DNA of 64,000 nucleotides from Lepas anatifera (taxonomy: Eukaryota > Arthropoda > Thecostraca > Lepadidae), in NCBI GenBank assembly GCA_034440635.1, contig JAOTON010002073.1, forward strand, positions 682,001 to 746,000, read 5' to 3'. Both the position numbers and the translations under genes were made by a program. Under the pieces are notes generated by a model. That model saw nothing but the letters and a program-made list of their open reading frames with translations. It had not been told where the DNA came from and did no database searches. Below, in pieces: positions 1-10,995 of the stretch (positions within the stretch are counted from its first letter, which is position 1; the number at the start of each line of letters is the position of its first letter).

Positions 1-1730
1 CAAATTCGGCAACCCTTTTCCTAATTATACGCCATTTCAAATGGAAGTGCATAGTTGCTTGATCATGCCATTTACATGCGTTGCCTCTCGTCTTGGATAC
101 TTTTTATCCACTAATGTCTTTCCAAGAATCGGTTATCAGCACTTGTGTTCTTTTCACACAAACAGACCGTCTGTGACACCACCCCACCCCTCCCCTCCCC
201 CTTTCCGCTCACTTCTCACGCTGCGCCGGCCGCGCACGGCCCGCCGGGCCGGGAGGGGAGATAGCGGTGCGATTGAAGTGCGACGACCGGATGTCTTCCG
301 GTGTAACACAGTCGGGAGGGGGCGGCATGAACAAAATAGTATATGATACCACCAATATACTGATTGTGAGAAACAAAAGGGTTATCAGTGACGTCACTCA
401 CAAATAATTGCTCATTGGCTGAGCAGCAGACGGGTCAGTTGTCACGAGGAATATTTTGTGTAGTAGCGACCCTCCGTCGCTACTTAAACGTATAAAACGT
501 CACTCAGTTCGGGACTGCAACGAAAATCGTTTTCTTTTGGGCACCCTCGTACTATGGTCGTGCGACAGGATCGTCGGGGACAACACTCCACTTGCCTTAA
601 ATCACGCATATGGTAACAATAGTGATTTCCCACGACATCCCTGTATAAGGAACGAGCACAATCATCTCCTCTGTGGGTTGATATTGTTGGGATAATACCC
701 TGCACCTCAGTTGTCCTGGCCATGTCTGTGATATCATCTCATATCAACACGTGCCTATCCTGTGTCGACAACGCCAGTGCTCGTGTATATTTCTAAAACT
801 AGCCATCTGCTGCCTGATCGAATTAGTTGTTACCTGTCTACTGTATATGAACGGCGACTATGGTATCACCAGTCAACTGACGTGGTTGGAGATATTAACA
901 TTGAGCTACATTTTGTCACGTGCGATAATTTTCAGGGATAAATAACAATCGTAGGCCGATGCTGAAATCTTTTGGAGCACCCGCTCTGAGCAATGTGTAG
1001 ATGCAAAGGAAGTGAAATGGGGACGACATTCCCCTGCCTACAACCCGCTCGCCTCTGAGGAACAACTCGACTGTCTACAAAATTTGCTGTCGCTCATAAC
1101 TTGCCTTCAGCGATGGTTTTTTGCTAGGATCTGAATTGTCCATATGCATGCTCTACACTGATGTTTGATCCAGGCACGTCATTATCATGACGTGGCAGTG
1201 GCAGTGCGGGACTACATGTCTGTGATGCTACTCACATCTGCGTCCAGGTGCGTGGGGGCAACTGTCTGGGCCTGTTCGTGGTGGCGCTAGTTTCGACCTT
1301 TGGCGGCGCCACCCGCGACTGCGAATGGATATTGGAGTATAGGTGGCACTGGTTGTTAATGTGTTAACCTGGAGTCAGCTGACAGGCCGCAGAGATTTCC
1401 TGGCCGCTTATTTAACCGCGCTAAATCAGTGTACCGTGTGAGACCTAATGTTTGTTACCAACACAAATGTTCATACAACACTCCGACATGATATTACTGT
1501 TGTCCATACAAGATGGCACTGTAACGAAAATATCTGTTCTATTCTCTTCCTTCTCTTTTGGCCGTCTGTGCAGTTTCTTATTGGGGGAAAAAATAGAACT
1601 TGTCTCAATATGTTGTACTGATTGTTCCCAACTCAACTCAGCCATAACCCGTGAGCTTTTGATATTGATATGTTCCAGTATGTCTTAAGCCTGATTATCC
1701 TTGTTCTTGTTTCTCCTCATTCCTCCGGTC
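1..1730. other. Upstream flank without an identifiable gene
   Basis: I see no convincing coding region. The open frames are short and overlap on both strands. A perfect CRE-like palindrome TGACGTCA lies at 389-396, and pyrimidine runs occur near 180-205. This stretch may contain the 5' part of the piggyBac element that follows, but no TTAA-flanked inverted end could be paired here. Confidence 0.4.
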
Positions 1731-1734
1731 CCGG

Positions 1735-1945
1735 TACTCGAACAACGTCCGCCGCGCCGCTACCGACCTGCTCCCGCGTCCCGCGGGCCGGCCGCGTCGG
1801 AATCTTAAATCCGTTGCTTTGCGCGAACGCGTGCCCCGTGGCATCCCGGCGAGCTCGCCTGCGTCCCCCCACACCCCGCCGTTACGGACCCGTCGCCGCC
1901 GCTTTGCTCGCTTCGCCGCCCGAGCTGGTTTTCTCTGGTCTCGCA
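1735..1945. promoter_or_regulatory. CpG-rich patch upstream of the piggyBac N-terminal exon
   Basis: A GC- and CpG-dense block with many CGCC and CGG words stands out from the AT-rich flanks and ends about 270 bp before the piggyBac start codon. It is open in more than one frame on both strands, as expected for GC-rich DNA, so I do not call it coding. It could be 5' UTR or promoter of the transposon. That role is inferred from position only. Confidence 0.3.
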
Positions 1946-2218
1946 GCCCGACACGGTATTGCGTCTCTCTCACCGTCTCACTGTCTCATCGGTACCTCAC
2001 ATCTCTTGACACTTCCTTTACCTTCTTCCCGTCACTTTCCCTTTGTTACTTTACTCGGCCTGTGCTCATGTTTGATCTAACGAGTTTCGTGCGGCGCCTG
2101 CCGCTGGACTTAAACGCTGATCTCCTGTTGTGCGTTTTAACCATACTTATGTGTGTGTAAAAAAATTAAAAAAGATTTGTGCCTCAGTCATCGCTCGCGA
2201 TCGACGGGAGGAGACACC

Positions 2219-2425
2219 ATGTCTCGCCGTGTCCGCACGCTGACACCTGCTGAGGCGGCCTCGCTGATAGCCGAAGTGTCGGACTCGAGTGGGCTGGAAA
2301 GTGACGGTGACGAGTACGTGCCGCCGGCCGCGGCCATCGACAGTGACGAGGACGCTCTGGCCGAGTACGTGGACGAGCTGTTTGACGCTGTCAACTCCGG
2401 CAGCTCACCGGTCGGTCGTGGGGTC
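2219..2425 (+). pseudogene. piggyBac transposase, N-terminal fragment
   Basis: The ATG at 2219 has a good context (ACACC before it) and opens a frame starting MSRRVRTLTPAEAASLIAEV, followed by a stretch rich in Asp, Glu and Ser with a DGDEYVPP segment. Short basic starts followed by acidic Ser-Asp repeats and a DEYVP-like motif are usual at the N-terminus of piggyBac transposases. The frame is lost near 2425, where it runs into sequence coding for a retrotransposon reverse transcriptase C-terminus, and it stops at 2450-2452. It should have continued into the block that resumes near 3886. The start choice is firm: the upstream in-frame codons belong to an A/T-rich leader. Confidence 0.7.
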
Positions 2426-3885
2426 TGCGGGAGAAGCAACTGCGGACCATAGCCAACGGCTACGTCCGCGGAGCCCTAGAATTCGCCGCGGCGGCGTGGC
2501 TCCCCGCGGCCTCCGATTCCCATGTCGACATCATAGACAGGGAGCTGCGAGCAGCAGCCCGGGCGGTCACGGGCTGCCCACAGTCTACCCCTACGGACCC
2601 CCTCATGGCGGAAGCAGGACTCCCAACGGCCCGTTCCAGACGACGAGTGCTCTCGGCGCGCATGCAGTGCCGGGCCGTATCTCTCCCTGCTGGGGACCCC
2701 CTTCGAGACGTCGCCGAGGCTACCCCCGGAGACGACTGGGCACATCCGGCTGGCGGGAGACCGGGAGAGAGGCCCTGAGAGAGATGGGAATAGCGGACGT
2801 CAGGGTGGAGGAGCGCCTGGTCGTCGCCATACCACCTTGGACAACGAGAGACGGGGCTGATATCACACTGGATATCGGCCCACAGGGCCGCCGGGCCGCC
2901 CCTGAAGCGGTGCGCCGCGCGGCGGCCGAAGAACACCTGGCCGACCTACCCACCAGAGCCACGTGGATCTGGTCAGACGGATCCGCCGTGGAGGGCACTA
3001 TGCGGGGCAGCGGCGGAGCTCTCCTGGTCCTCCCTCCGGTGACACCAGAGAAGTTCGTACGGCGGCCAGAGAGCTATGCTCAAGCACCCGGGCTGAGCTA
3101 TACGCCCTGAAAGCCGCACTGGAGGACTTTATCCAGCTGACAGGAGACCCGGCACTGCTGCCACTGGTGGTCTGCACAGACTCGCAGGCGGCGCTCTCCT
3201 CCCTGGCGGGCGGTGCCGCGGCGCAGCCTTCGCCTGTGGGACAGCAGATCTGGCGGCTTCTCTCCGCCATTACAGCCCGCGGCCAACAAATCCACCTCCA
3301 GTGGGTTCCCGCCCACTGTGGACTCGCGGGGGAACGAGAGGGCCGACACCCTGGCAAAGGAGGCTTCCGCCCTGCCGCAGCTCAGCGTCCCAGTCGACGT
3401 CGGGACCATCATGAAGGCCGTGGCCCGCAACACCACCAAGAAGTGGAGCGATGGCTGGCCGGACGGATTCTATAAACGGATAATGGGGGTCACCTGCCGC
3501 CCCCCAACGCCGGAGAGGACCGTGACACGGCCACGGATATTCACCAGCTGAGGGCCGGCCACTGGGGCCGGTCCCTCCAGTACCTCCATCGAATCGGCCG
3601 TCACCCCTCACCGGAGTGCGCGCAGTGCCCAGACAAGCGGTGCCCCGCCCGCGCTGCGCGGTCTGTCGTGAGGAGGCGGACACGCCTGAGCATATCCTCC
3701 TGAGGTGCCCGTCCCTCGCTGGCACCCGCCTGCACCAGACAGGATCAATCCACCTAGACCCACAGCAGCTGAGAGACGACGACCTGGTGGCGGCCTTGGT
3801 CGGTGGCTACTACCGCCATAGGGAGCCCCTGGGCTATGGCCCTCGCTGAGGGCCCAGAGGGAGCAACAACAACAACAACAACAGC
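2415..3885 (+). mobile_element. 5'-truncated non-LTR retrotransposon with RNase H domain
   Basis: This fragment starts abruptly inside the C-terminal part of a reverse transcriptase and continues through an RNase H domain to a cysteine/histidine tail. It ends in a CAA-repeat stretch (about 3863-3885) that could be the element's simple-repeat tail. Loss of the 5' end is typical of target-primed insertion. RNase H next to the RT points to the I/R1/LOA-like groups of LINEs. It lies inside the piggyBac transposase. A short near-match (GGGAGAAGCAAC near 2429, GGGAGCAAC near 3860) might be the target duplication, but it is imperfect and could be chance. Confidence 0.75.
2425..3849 (+). pseudogene. 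Reverse transcriptase C-terminus plus RNase H, frameshifted
   Basis: Three frames carry one protein. The first (about 2425-2745) reads LREKQLRTIANGYVRGALEF and goes on with VTGCPQSTPTDPLMAEAGLP, the post-RT 'thumb' typical of LINEs with RNase H. RNase H starts near 2960 with WIWSDGSA (first catalytic Asp), then ELYALKAAL (Glu) and CTDSQAA (second Asp). WVPAHCGLAG lies near 3300-3330 and NERADTLAKEA follows after a one-base insertion in a G run at about 3326-3330. Another one-base shift sits near 3040. The tail has C/H pairs and TPEHILLRCP, seen C-terminally in this group. The stop is at 3847-3849. The catalytic residues survive, but at least three frame breaks rule out an active product. Confidence 0.8.
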
Positions 3886-5758
3886 TGTCTGACGCCGAGT
3901 CGGACGCCGATCCACCACCACCGCCTGCGAGTCGGCAGCAGCTGACCAGATCGCAGCAGGTTCTGGACCAGGCTGACCTGCAGCCTCATCCGCCGAGTGA
4001 CGCCGGGCCGTACGTTGTGCGTGACAGACGGCAGTCTGTGATCGCCGAGTGGCAGACCACGCCGCCACCCGCCCGCCGGCGCCGCGACCCGGCCAACATT
4101 CTCACCGAGGCCGCTGCCGTTCGTGGGCGTGCTAGAAACGTGAAGAGCGAGGCTGAAGCATTCAAGCTATTCATCACGGATGCCATCATCGAGAAAATCG
4201 CTGCGCACACCAACGACCGGCTGCGGCAGGAACGGCAGCGCATCGAGGCAGCATGCAGTGCCAGAACAACAGAGAAGACCGCACACAGGCTCCAAGACGT
4301 CACTCACACAGAAATGTGCGCGTTTCTGGGCCTGTGCATCCTGCGGGGCTTCTACAGCCGACTCACGCTGAGAGAGCTGTTCAACACGGCGACCGGACCG
4401 GCCATCTTCACGGCGACCATGGGCAGAAAGCGGTTCTCAAAACTGCTCCAGTTCGTGTCGTTTGACGACCTGAACACTCGCGAGGACAGACGGCCAGGAG
4501 ACAAGTTCTGCCACCTCCGCGAGATCTTCAACGAAATCGACCAGAACCTGCGTCGGCACTTCCGCCCCTCGGAGTGTCTCACACTGGACGAAAGTCTGGT
4601 GCGGTTCCGGGGCCGGTGCCCATTCAAAATGTACCTGCCCAGCAAGCCGGGAAAGTACGGCCTGCTTGTGCGAACAGCGGCGGACGCAAATCACCGCTAC
4701 ATGTACAAGATGTGGCCGTACTCTGGCAGGCCGGCGGCTCCCGAGCTGGCACCTCCTGGCACATTCTTCGAGTCAGTGCCAGAGATGGTGAAGCACATGG
4801 TGCGGGAGGTGGCCGGCACCGGCCGCAATGTGACGATGGACAGGTACTTCACGTCCATACCCCTGACGGAGGACCTGCTGGCGAAGCGGCTCACAGTGGT
4901 GGGGACCATCAACAAGCGCCGCAAGTTCCTGCCAAAGGAGCTGACAGAAGCCCGGGGCCGACAAGTGGACACCCACCTGTTCGCCTTCCGCAACGACGTC
5001 ACCCTGGTGTCCACCTGCCACAAGCCCGGCAAGCTGGTGCTGGCTGTGTCAACTCAGCACAGGACCGCGCTCGTGGACAGCCGCACCAAAAACCCCGATC
5101 TCGTGCTGTATTACAACGCGACGAAGGGTGGCGTGGACGTGATGGACGCCATCACTGAGTACTACATGTACAAACCTCCCGTCACCCGCTGGCCAACCGC
5201 CTTCTTCTTCTTTCTGATGGGCGTGGCACAGGTGAATGCCTCCACAGTCCTCATGCTGAACCGTGGGCACGGTGCTGCGCAAGTGAAGACAGGTGCTCGG
5301 CGTTCGATCATGTATGTACGCCATGGGTCAGCAGCTGGTGCAGTCGCGGCTAGCTGAGAGAGTTGCGAGCCCGACTGGTCTCAACAGCAGTGCGCTGTCG
5401 GCCATGACATGTGTGACAGGCCTCAAGATCAGTGCCGGCCCCAGCTCCGCCCCCAGTGCCGCCCCCAGTGCTGGTCCCAGCGCCGGTCCCAGCAGCGCCG
5501 GTCCCAGCGTCGGTCCCAGCAGCGCCGCCACCAGCGTCAGTCTCAGCAGCGCCGTCACTGCCACGGCTGGTCACCAGACAGCCGATAAGGGGCGATGTGT
5601 GGCCTGCTTGGAGGAGCTGAGAGGCACAGGACACTTCAAAGGAAGAAAGATAGGCTGACCAGGAAGCCACCCTGCTCCCAGTGTCAAAAGTTCGTCTGTG
5701 AGAGGCACTGCCGGCTCGTCCGGGTGTGCCAAAAGTGCGCGAGTGGCACTGGCGAGTG
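3886..5758 (+). pseudogene. piggyBac transposase, catalytic and cysteine-rich domains
   Basis: A long frame (uninterrupted 4017-5357, open upstream to the CAA/Gln stretch near 3863) encodes the piggyBac DDD transposase core. Counting from 4017, the three acidic residues lie in LTLDESLVRFRGR (D191), NVTMDRYFTS (D275) and ATKGGVDVMD (D374, with D377 matching a further conserved Asp). The typical CPFKMYLPSKPGKYG follows the first. Near 5311-5318 a 4-base tatg duplication shifts the frame; the downstream frame resumes as YAMGQQLVQSRLAERV and reaches CVACLEEL. A second small shift near 5645-5652 precedes CSQC, VCERHC and CQKC, completing the C-terminal zinc-binding domain, which ends with TGA at 5756-5758. 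The sequence is GC-rich against AT-rich flanks, as expected of a fairly recent arrival. Related host genes are called PGBD, but this copy is broken. Confidence 0.85.
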
Positions 5759-6033
5759 AGCGCGAGAACGATCTCTTGCGCAGTGTCTGATATGTTTACT
5801 GACAGCGAGTCAGGTGCTGTACTGTGCGCGAGTACAGCGAATATTGTGCGTGGCATTACGTGTAGGCGTGGGGATTTTTCTGTGAATCTCAGAAAACGTG
5901 TACATAGTGCCTTTTTGGTCTGTGCGCAAACATTATTTATATGTGCTGCTTGATGTGTGCACATATCTCCTTTTCTTCTGTGCTTTATCAAATTTCTTAC
6001 GCCAAACGAACGCCTGTTTTGTAACGAGATAAG

Positions 6034-6039
6034 AATAAA
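6034..6039 (+). promoter_or_regulatory. AATAAA poly(A) signal of the piggyBac transcript
   Basis: A canonical AATAAA lies about 275 bp after the transposase stop, in an A/T-rich 3' UTR on the same strand. Confidence 0.5.
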
Positions 6040-6540
6040 CGTTACCGTATAATGCAATTATGCCTTTTCTTTTTGATCCGATACAAAAACGCAAAACAGG
6101 AAAGTTACGAAGGGAGAACTTATCGCGTACAAAACTATGAAGGTGAAATGGTTATGGCAGAATGAAAACACACTTTACATTTCTCAGCTGATTTTTCGCC
6201 CATCAACAAGCTATAATTAGACAGGGGTCTAAAAAGTGAGCTTGTGGTCGCCGACTAAAATCCAAGCTTCTTAGATGGTCGCCGAACCTAATACTACATG
6301 TATTACAAAATCGGTCTTAAAAGTGGCATAAATATGGCTATAGGGAAGCACTGGTGAGTGCAAGGGGGTAGGTTCCGATAAAATATAGACATAAAAAACC
6401 TATAAAATATAGATCAGGTTTCTCGATATCGATGACCTAAGCCAGAATCAAGTCATTGCCTAAGTGATTTCATGAGATTATAATTCAGTATTAAAGTCAA
6501 AGTTATGATCTGAAAGCAACAAAATCATACATGCTGGCCC

Positions 6541-6602
6541 TTAACCCTAGCCCCGGTGACCAGCATGAATCACCTATGACCCCCCTGGTGGGAGGGGGTT
6601 AA
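6541..6602. repeat. 62-bp TTAA-bounded palindromic relic
   Basis: TTAACCCTAGCCCCGGTG at 6541 faces an imperfect inverted match ending GGTGGGAGGGGGTTAA at 6602. Both ends are TTAA plus CCC, like the 1-kb element at 37615-38617. It could be two ends of a TTAA-type MITE left after deletion of the middle. The short size makes this tentative. Confidence 0.35.
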
Positions 6603-8990
6603 AAATGACACCCTCGATCTCGGAAACAAAGAAAGATAGAAGCGGAAAAAGCGATCGAAAGGTCGTCGGAAATGCGGTCGGCGTTACTCCCGGAATTTTT
6701 GAGGGAGGTCAATACTGTGGTCACCAGAGGGGAATAATTCATATACGTCAAAATGTATCAAATGCAGTGCTCAGTAAAACCTTGCTTATCTCCGTACGCA
6801 AAATAGCCGGAACCACTTTCTCAACGCTATTCGACAGAGTCAATCGAGGTCAAAGATGATACACTGCCCGTACACAAGGGCAATTAAATGGGCGCCGAAA
6901 GCGTTGGGACGGGGTACCTACGCATCCTCCTGTTGGCCAACCAGGGGAGGTCTCCCCAAAATTTTCGGTTCATCGTCATTAATGCTGTCAGGTACCAAAT
7001 ATGCTCACAATTCCCCTGCCCCGGTCAGCACCAGCCCGGGTCCGTTCCCCTGTAAAAATTCCGTGGGAGCGCCCCTGGGCATTAACATTTTCGCCCATCA
7101 CTTCTATACCAAGCAAGATACAACCATGATTGATGCACCATTGTTGTTCTCTCATCAATAATGGTTTTATTTTGTGTCCATCCATGAGAAAAATTGTTAG
7201 GCCTATCTTAGAGACAAATAAAAGGGTTTGCGAGCACCTTAAAGAGCCTCAGAAACAGTTCCGATGTTTCATTTAACTAGAGAAAAATGTTTTCATGTAC
7301 ATACATGCGTCCTGAAATACTTGTGATTCTTCACCTTGAGGCGCCAGAAATCAGATAAATTCCTGTAACATTTCAAATAAATAATTCAAACATTATTCAT
7401 TGGCAACATTTCCTCAGAAGTGCAGTGGAAAATATCAACCATTGCTAAGATAAGGCCCAATTTTCGCTCCATTGTTGAACATGGTTCTACTCAAAGTAAT
7501 AGCAATGATGTCTCTTGGGAATAACCTTGTTTTCTTTCCATGACATCATTCCCATGATAACTATTTCCAAAGCTCTTAATTGATGCATTTTAGCATTAAT
7601 AATCAGGACTGAAAAAGTTTCCAGAATAGTTGCTGATGACCTATTTGGACCAGGATTGGGTACTGAGAAGAACAGTTTGCATTTCAGCAACCTGTTTTTT
7701 TGTGGTGGACACAATCTCTCTGATATTTCTGCTGTACCTCTGTGGCAGTGCTTCCATATTTCATTCATACTAGAGAAAACAAAACGATTCAACTTTCCTG
7801 TGACAAAAAAATACAAGATATTATCAGAAACTTGGATGCATATAATCAGTCAGTTAAAAAACATACACATACACCCTGATCACCCAGTGTGCATCCATCT
7901 GTGCAAAAGACACAGCTTATTCTATGTTGGCAGACTTGGATTGGACCATTGTCCTTGCAGTGGAGTCTTCTGGCAAATTGGAAATGGTTTATCACATATT
8001 TGTGCTGTGCAGGAATGCACATTTATATCCCTTATGGGGTACCAATGCACAGAGATGGATCTAGGATTTTAGTAAGGGGCAGCCCTCTGAGATTGCATGC
8101 TGTCAACCAAAAGGGCACACTTCACCCAAAAGGGTGGCTATCATCATCAATCAGTGGGACAAACTGTGGTTGGTGTGACTTAAAAATGGTAACAGTGCCA
8201 TAAATGGGAATGCTTGACCCATAGATGGGAACACCCATTCTCAATTATGGGAATGCATGAGACCATTTTCCAGAACAATATTTTAGGCCATGAAACAAAC
8301 TTTTGTTCTTTCTACATGGCTTATTTCTGTTTTTAAAATTTTAGAGGATATTTATCTTTGAAGCAGAAACAGGAAATCATACTTTATACCCTGCTTCAAA
8401 TATTGAAGCTCAACATGTTTATTATGATCATTGACATGTCTTGGTGCATCTGTGTAAATAAAACACTAGTCATATACAAAATCAATTAATAGATACCTAG
8501 TGAAACAATAAAAAAGTTTTTTAATATTTGATTTCTATTGCCACTTGAGATAATAATATATACAGACCAAGACATATAGCCATACAAAACATGATGTGAG
8601 CCAACCTAGCACAACAAAACCTGTTTTCAGCACCTTTAATGCCATTTTTCACAACTTCTTAACTTCAAAGCTCCATCTGTAGCCCCATCATTTGTATTCT
8701 AGTGGTGGGGGCAGTAGCAAGGTATTTTCTGCCTCACAGACCTGGTTTAATCAGTTTTGGGGTACCCTTTTCCTCAGGCCGCCCTTAATCCTTTCAAACT
8801 TAGGGGTCCTGAACTCGAGTTCAGGGATCCCTTGGACCTGTCACTGCTGTGGCACCCCAATTGAAAGCTCAAGTTATTTTCTGTGCCTACTAAGAGCATC
8901 CTTAAAATTTTCCTATTTCTCATTTCAGGGACTTTAAAATTTATAAGTAACAGGCCTACTTGGTCACCCAGTTATATGTCCAGCTATAAG
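6603..8990. other. Interior of the hAT-type element, no recognisable gene
   Basis: This is AT-rich sequence with open frames of at most about 140 codons that match no transposase motif I know. A GGATCTAGGATTTT word near 8050 resembles hAT MITE ends seen elsewhere in the window but is unpaired. Confidence 0.4.
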
Positions 8991-8992
8991 GC

Positions 8993-9330
8993 CCAGTCTG
9001 CAAAGTACGGCAGCATGCCAGACGAGTTCTAAAATTCTCGCACCACCAGCCTCCAAAAATTCGCACCAATTTGGCACATACCAGGGGAAAAATGCACCCA
9101 TTCCTACCCCTACAATGCAATGCTACCTCAATCATTAGTCAGTTAGTTAAGGAATTTTTATAAGACCCCTCCTGTGTCTCAATAGCCATTCAGCCATTAT
9201 TTGTTTAGTTTAAGTGTCACTAACCTCGCAAGTTCGCACCAGGTTGATAAAATTTGCACCAGTCAGTCCTGTCTCCAAGGGCACTTGCACCGACAAGATC
9301 TCGACGAAAATGCCGTACTTTGCACACTGG
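8993..9330. mobile_element. MITE family M1, copy A (338 bp)
   Basis: The left end CCAGTCTGCAAAGTACGGCA (8993-9012) is repeated inverted at 9311-9330 with one mismatch in 20. Both sides carry the perfect 8-bp duplication TATAAGGC (8985-8992, 9331-9338). Two more copies lie at 50212-50500 and 50710-51069. The interior holds repeated TTCGCACCA words. There is no coding capacity. The 8-bp duplication suggests hAT, P or Merlin mobilisation; the superfamily is not settled. It sits inside the larger hAT-type element. Confidence 0.85.
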
Positions 9331-9769
9331 TATAAGGCAAGAACATGGTGGTATTAAAAACAGTATGCTTGTTATGGATAGTCTCATAATTAGGCACCCC
9401 AAAAATAATTTAGGAAATCCACGCCCTTGGGAATGTGTGACTATACAACAATGTTTACGATGATATTTTAGCGTGATTGTGGTTGAAAAGGGTTTAAACA
9501 TGCACCACTTGTATTCAAGTTTTTTCCTTCTGAGACTTTTCGCGATAACGCAAAACAAAGAAACATCATTGCAAGTAGACTTCAAAACCCACCTAGATTG
9601 CAAGGACCGTCTATGATAAACGCACATCTTGATTTAGCCCCTTGGATTTAACAAATTGAACACCAGTCGTCAAAAACGGCGCCCGCTGCTCCCAACAAGA
9701 ATACAAAAATATTAGCGGCAGCCCGCCCCGCGCTCGTTCTGAAGGCCGCGGACACCGAAAATGTACCAG

Positions 9770-9850
9770 TGCGACCACCTGCGACCAGGCGACCACGCCA
9801 GTCGGCGGTTTCGGCCGACTGGGTCGCCTATTGGTCGCCTATTGAAAAAA
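9770..9850. repeat. Cluster of GCGACC/GGTCGCC words
   Basis: Five or more short GCGACC or GGTCGCC words in both orientations lie around 9769-9840, some in inverted pairs (GTCGGC...GCCGAC). They match the GGTCGCC subterminal repeats of the surrounding hAT-type element and may be extra transposase-binding sites. Confidence 0.45.
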
Positions 9851-10535
9851 ATGAAAATCACCGACTTGGTACCGACTCGTGACAGATTCTAGTACATTCT
9901 AGTTTGAACTTAAAAATAGTACATAAATACGGTACAGGGAGATGCATCATCTAAAGTACCAGGTGATTTCAGTCGTTTTTCATAAAATTGGAACCAAAAA
10001 TTGTAATAAGAAGAAACATAACTAGAATAGACTAGCAGCAACTAAGGGCGGTGATGATACCAGATGTAATCGGCCAAAGATGCCCCGTTGTAGCCAAGCT
10101 GTCTTTCAGAAACGCCAAAGAAGCCGGGAAACGAAGGCTAACTTGGCTCTTTGTCGAAGTAGATTCTGCCCATTCTTTGCCAAAGGAACTGGCAGACTTA
10201 ATCCAATAGATTTTGATGGGCACTGTGTGTATTACGATGACGGGTGGAGACAGTGGAGAGGGTAAGCATATTTAGAAGTAGGAGCGGATGGTGGAAGCTA
10301 AAATCATGGGAAAACAGATGGAATCAGAGTTTGAGACGGTTGCTGGGTCGCCAACCAAAATATGATAGGGTCGCCGACGGCGTAGGTAGATCGGCAAGTT
10401 TTTAGACCCCTGTAATTAGACTTTTTGACCCAGGATGATCTCGTACACGCTTTACAGTACTTTTATAGTGTTCCTGAGACAAAACAGGTCCAAAATCATG
10501 TGTCATTTGGCAAAAAGTATGAATTTAAAAAAAGT

Positions 10536-10881
10536 TGACCTCTGATGACCTACCTTGACCCCGGCTGTGCAAGATGAGACCAGATTATTTCAGATATGAT
10601 TCTCTGAACATCATAGCTGAATTCTGCATGCAAAATGGCTCAAGAACATGTATCGCATGACCACATTTGGATACAAAAATATGGTGACCTTTAGTGACCT
10701 CATCTTGATCTGACCCGGCCATGCCACCAGCCTAACGGTCTCAAAGCACCTTGCTGCATTCAAGTGAAGGCTTTCCATGAAGTATGAAGCTCATAGCTTT
10801 CATTGCCTGATCTCCGTAGCATTGCAACCTCAAAAACCACGCTTTTGACAGCTGACCTCAGTTTGACCTTGACCTTGACCT
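10536..10881. repeat. TGACCT half-site cluster
   Basis: Perfect TGACCT hexamers start at 10536, 10546, 10685, 10695, 10853, 10864, 10870 and 10876. The first two pairs are spaced 10 bp apart (direct repeats with 4-bp spacer, 'DR4'), with a TGACCC at 10556 continuing the series. The last three are nearly contiguous. The hexamer is the nuclear-receptor half-site. Function is not shown; it resembles the array inside the element at 37.6-38.6 kb. Confidence 0.6.
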
Positions 10882-10995
10882 CAAAATTTAAATTAAGTAC
10901 ATGATTTTAGTTGTTCGTGATGAGATCTTTAGATTGGCGTTTGAATTTTCCAAATCAGACCATTAGTTTGGGAGATAACAGGGGGTAAAATTTAC

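Larger units (their letters stand above)
2219..6039 (+). mobile_element. Decayed piggyBac transposon, split by a non-LTR retrotransposon
   Basis: Two separated blocks in the same orientation read as one piggyBac transposase: an acidic N-terminus (from 2219) and the catalytic plus cysteine-rich part (about 3886-5758). An AATAAA poly(A) signal follows at 6034-6039. The block between them is retrotransposon sequence, so that element inserted into the transposase gene. The outer inverted ends and TTAA duplications were not found, so the true element is longer on at least the left. Frameshifts show it is no longer functional. Confidence 0.8.
6222..10412. mobile_element. hAT-type element, 4.2 kb, non-autonomous
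   Basis: The ends are perfect 14-bp inverted repeats: CAGGGGTCTAAAAA at 6222-6235 and TTTTTAGACCCCTG at 10399-10412. Each is flanked by the same 8-bp sequence TAATTAGA (6214-6221 and 10413-10420). A CAGGG start and an 8-bp duplication are hAT hallmarks. GTCGCC-containing repeats lie just inside both ends (6247 and 6278; 10347 and 10370), like hAT subterminal transposase-binding repeats. I found no transposase: open frames in 6.6-10.3 kb are short and unrecognised. The element therefore needs a transposase in trans. It contains a complete MITE (8993-9330), which must have arrived later. Confidence 0.85.

Noticed and set aside
1670..2080. 136-codon frame with a hydrophobic start before the piggyBac ATG
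   Set aside because: It is in a GC-rich patch with other open frames on both strands and has no recognisable domain; better seen as upstream untranslated DNA.
9220..9627. Minus-strand frame whose peptide CKVRHFRRDLVGASALG recurs near 51.0 kb
   Set aside because: The recurrence is explained by both being M1 MITE copies; the shared peptide comes from the inverted end and adjoining DNA, not from a conserved gene.
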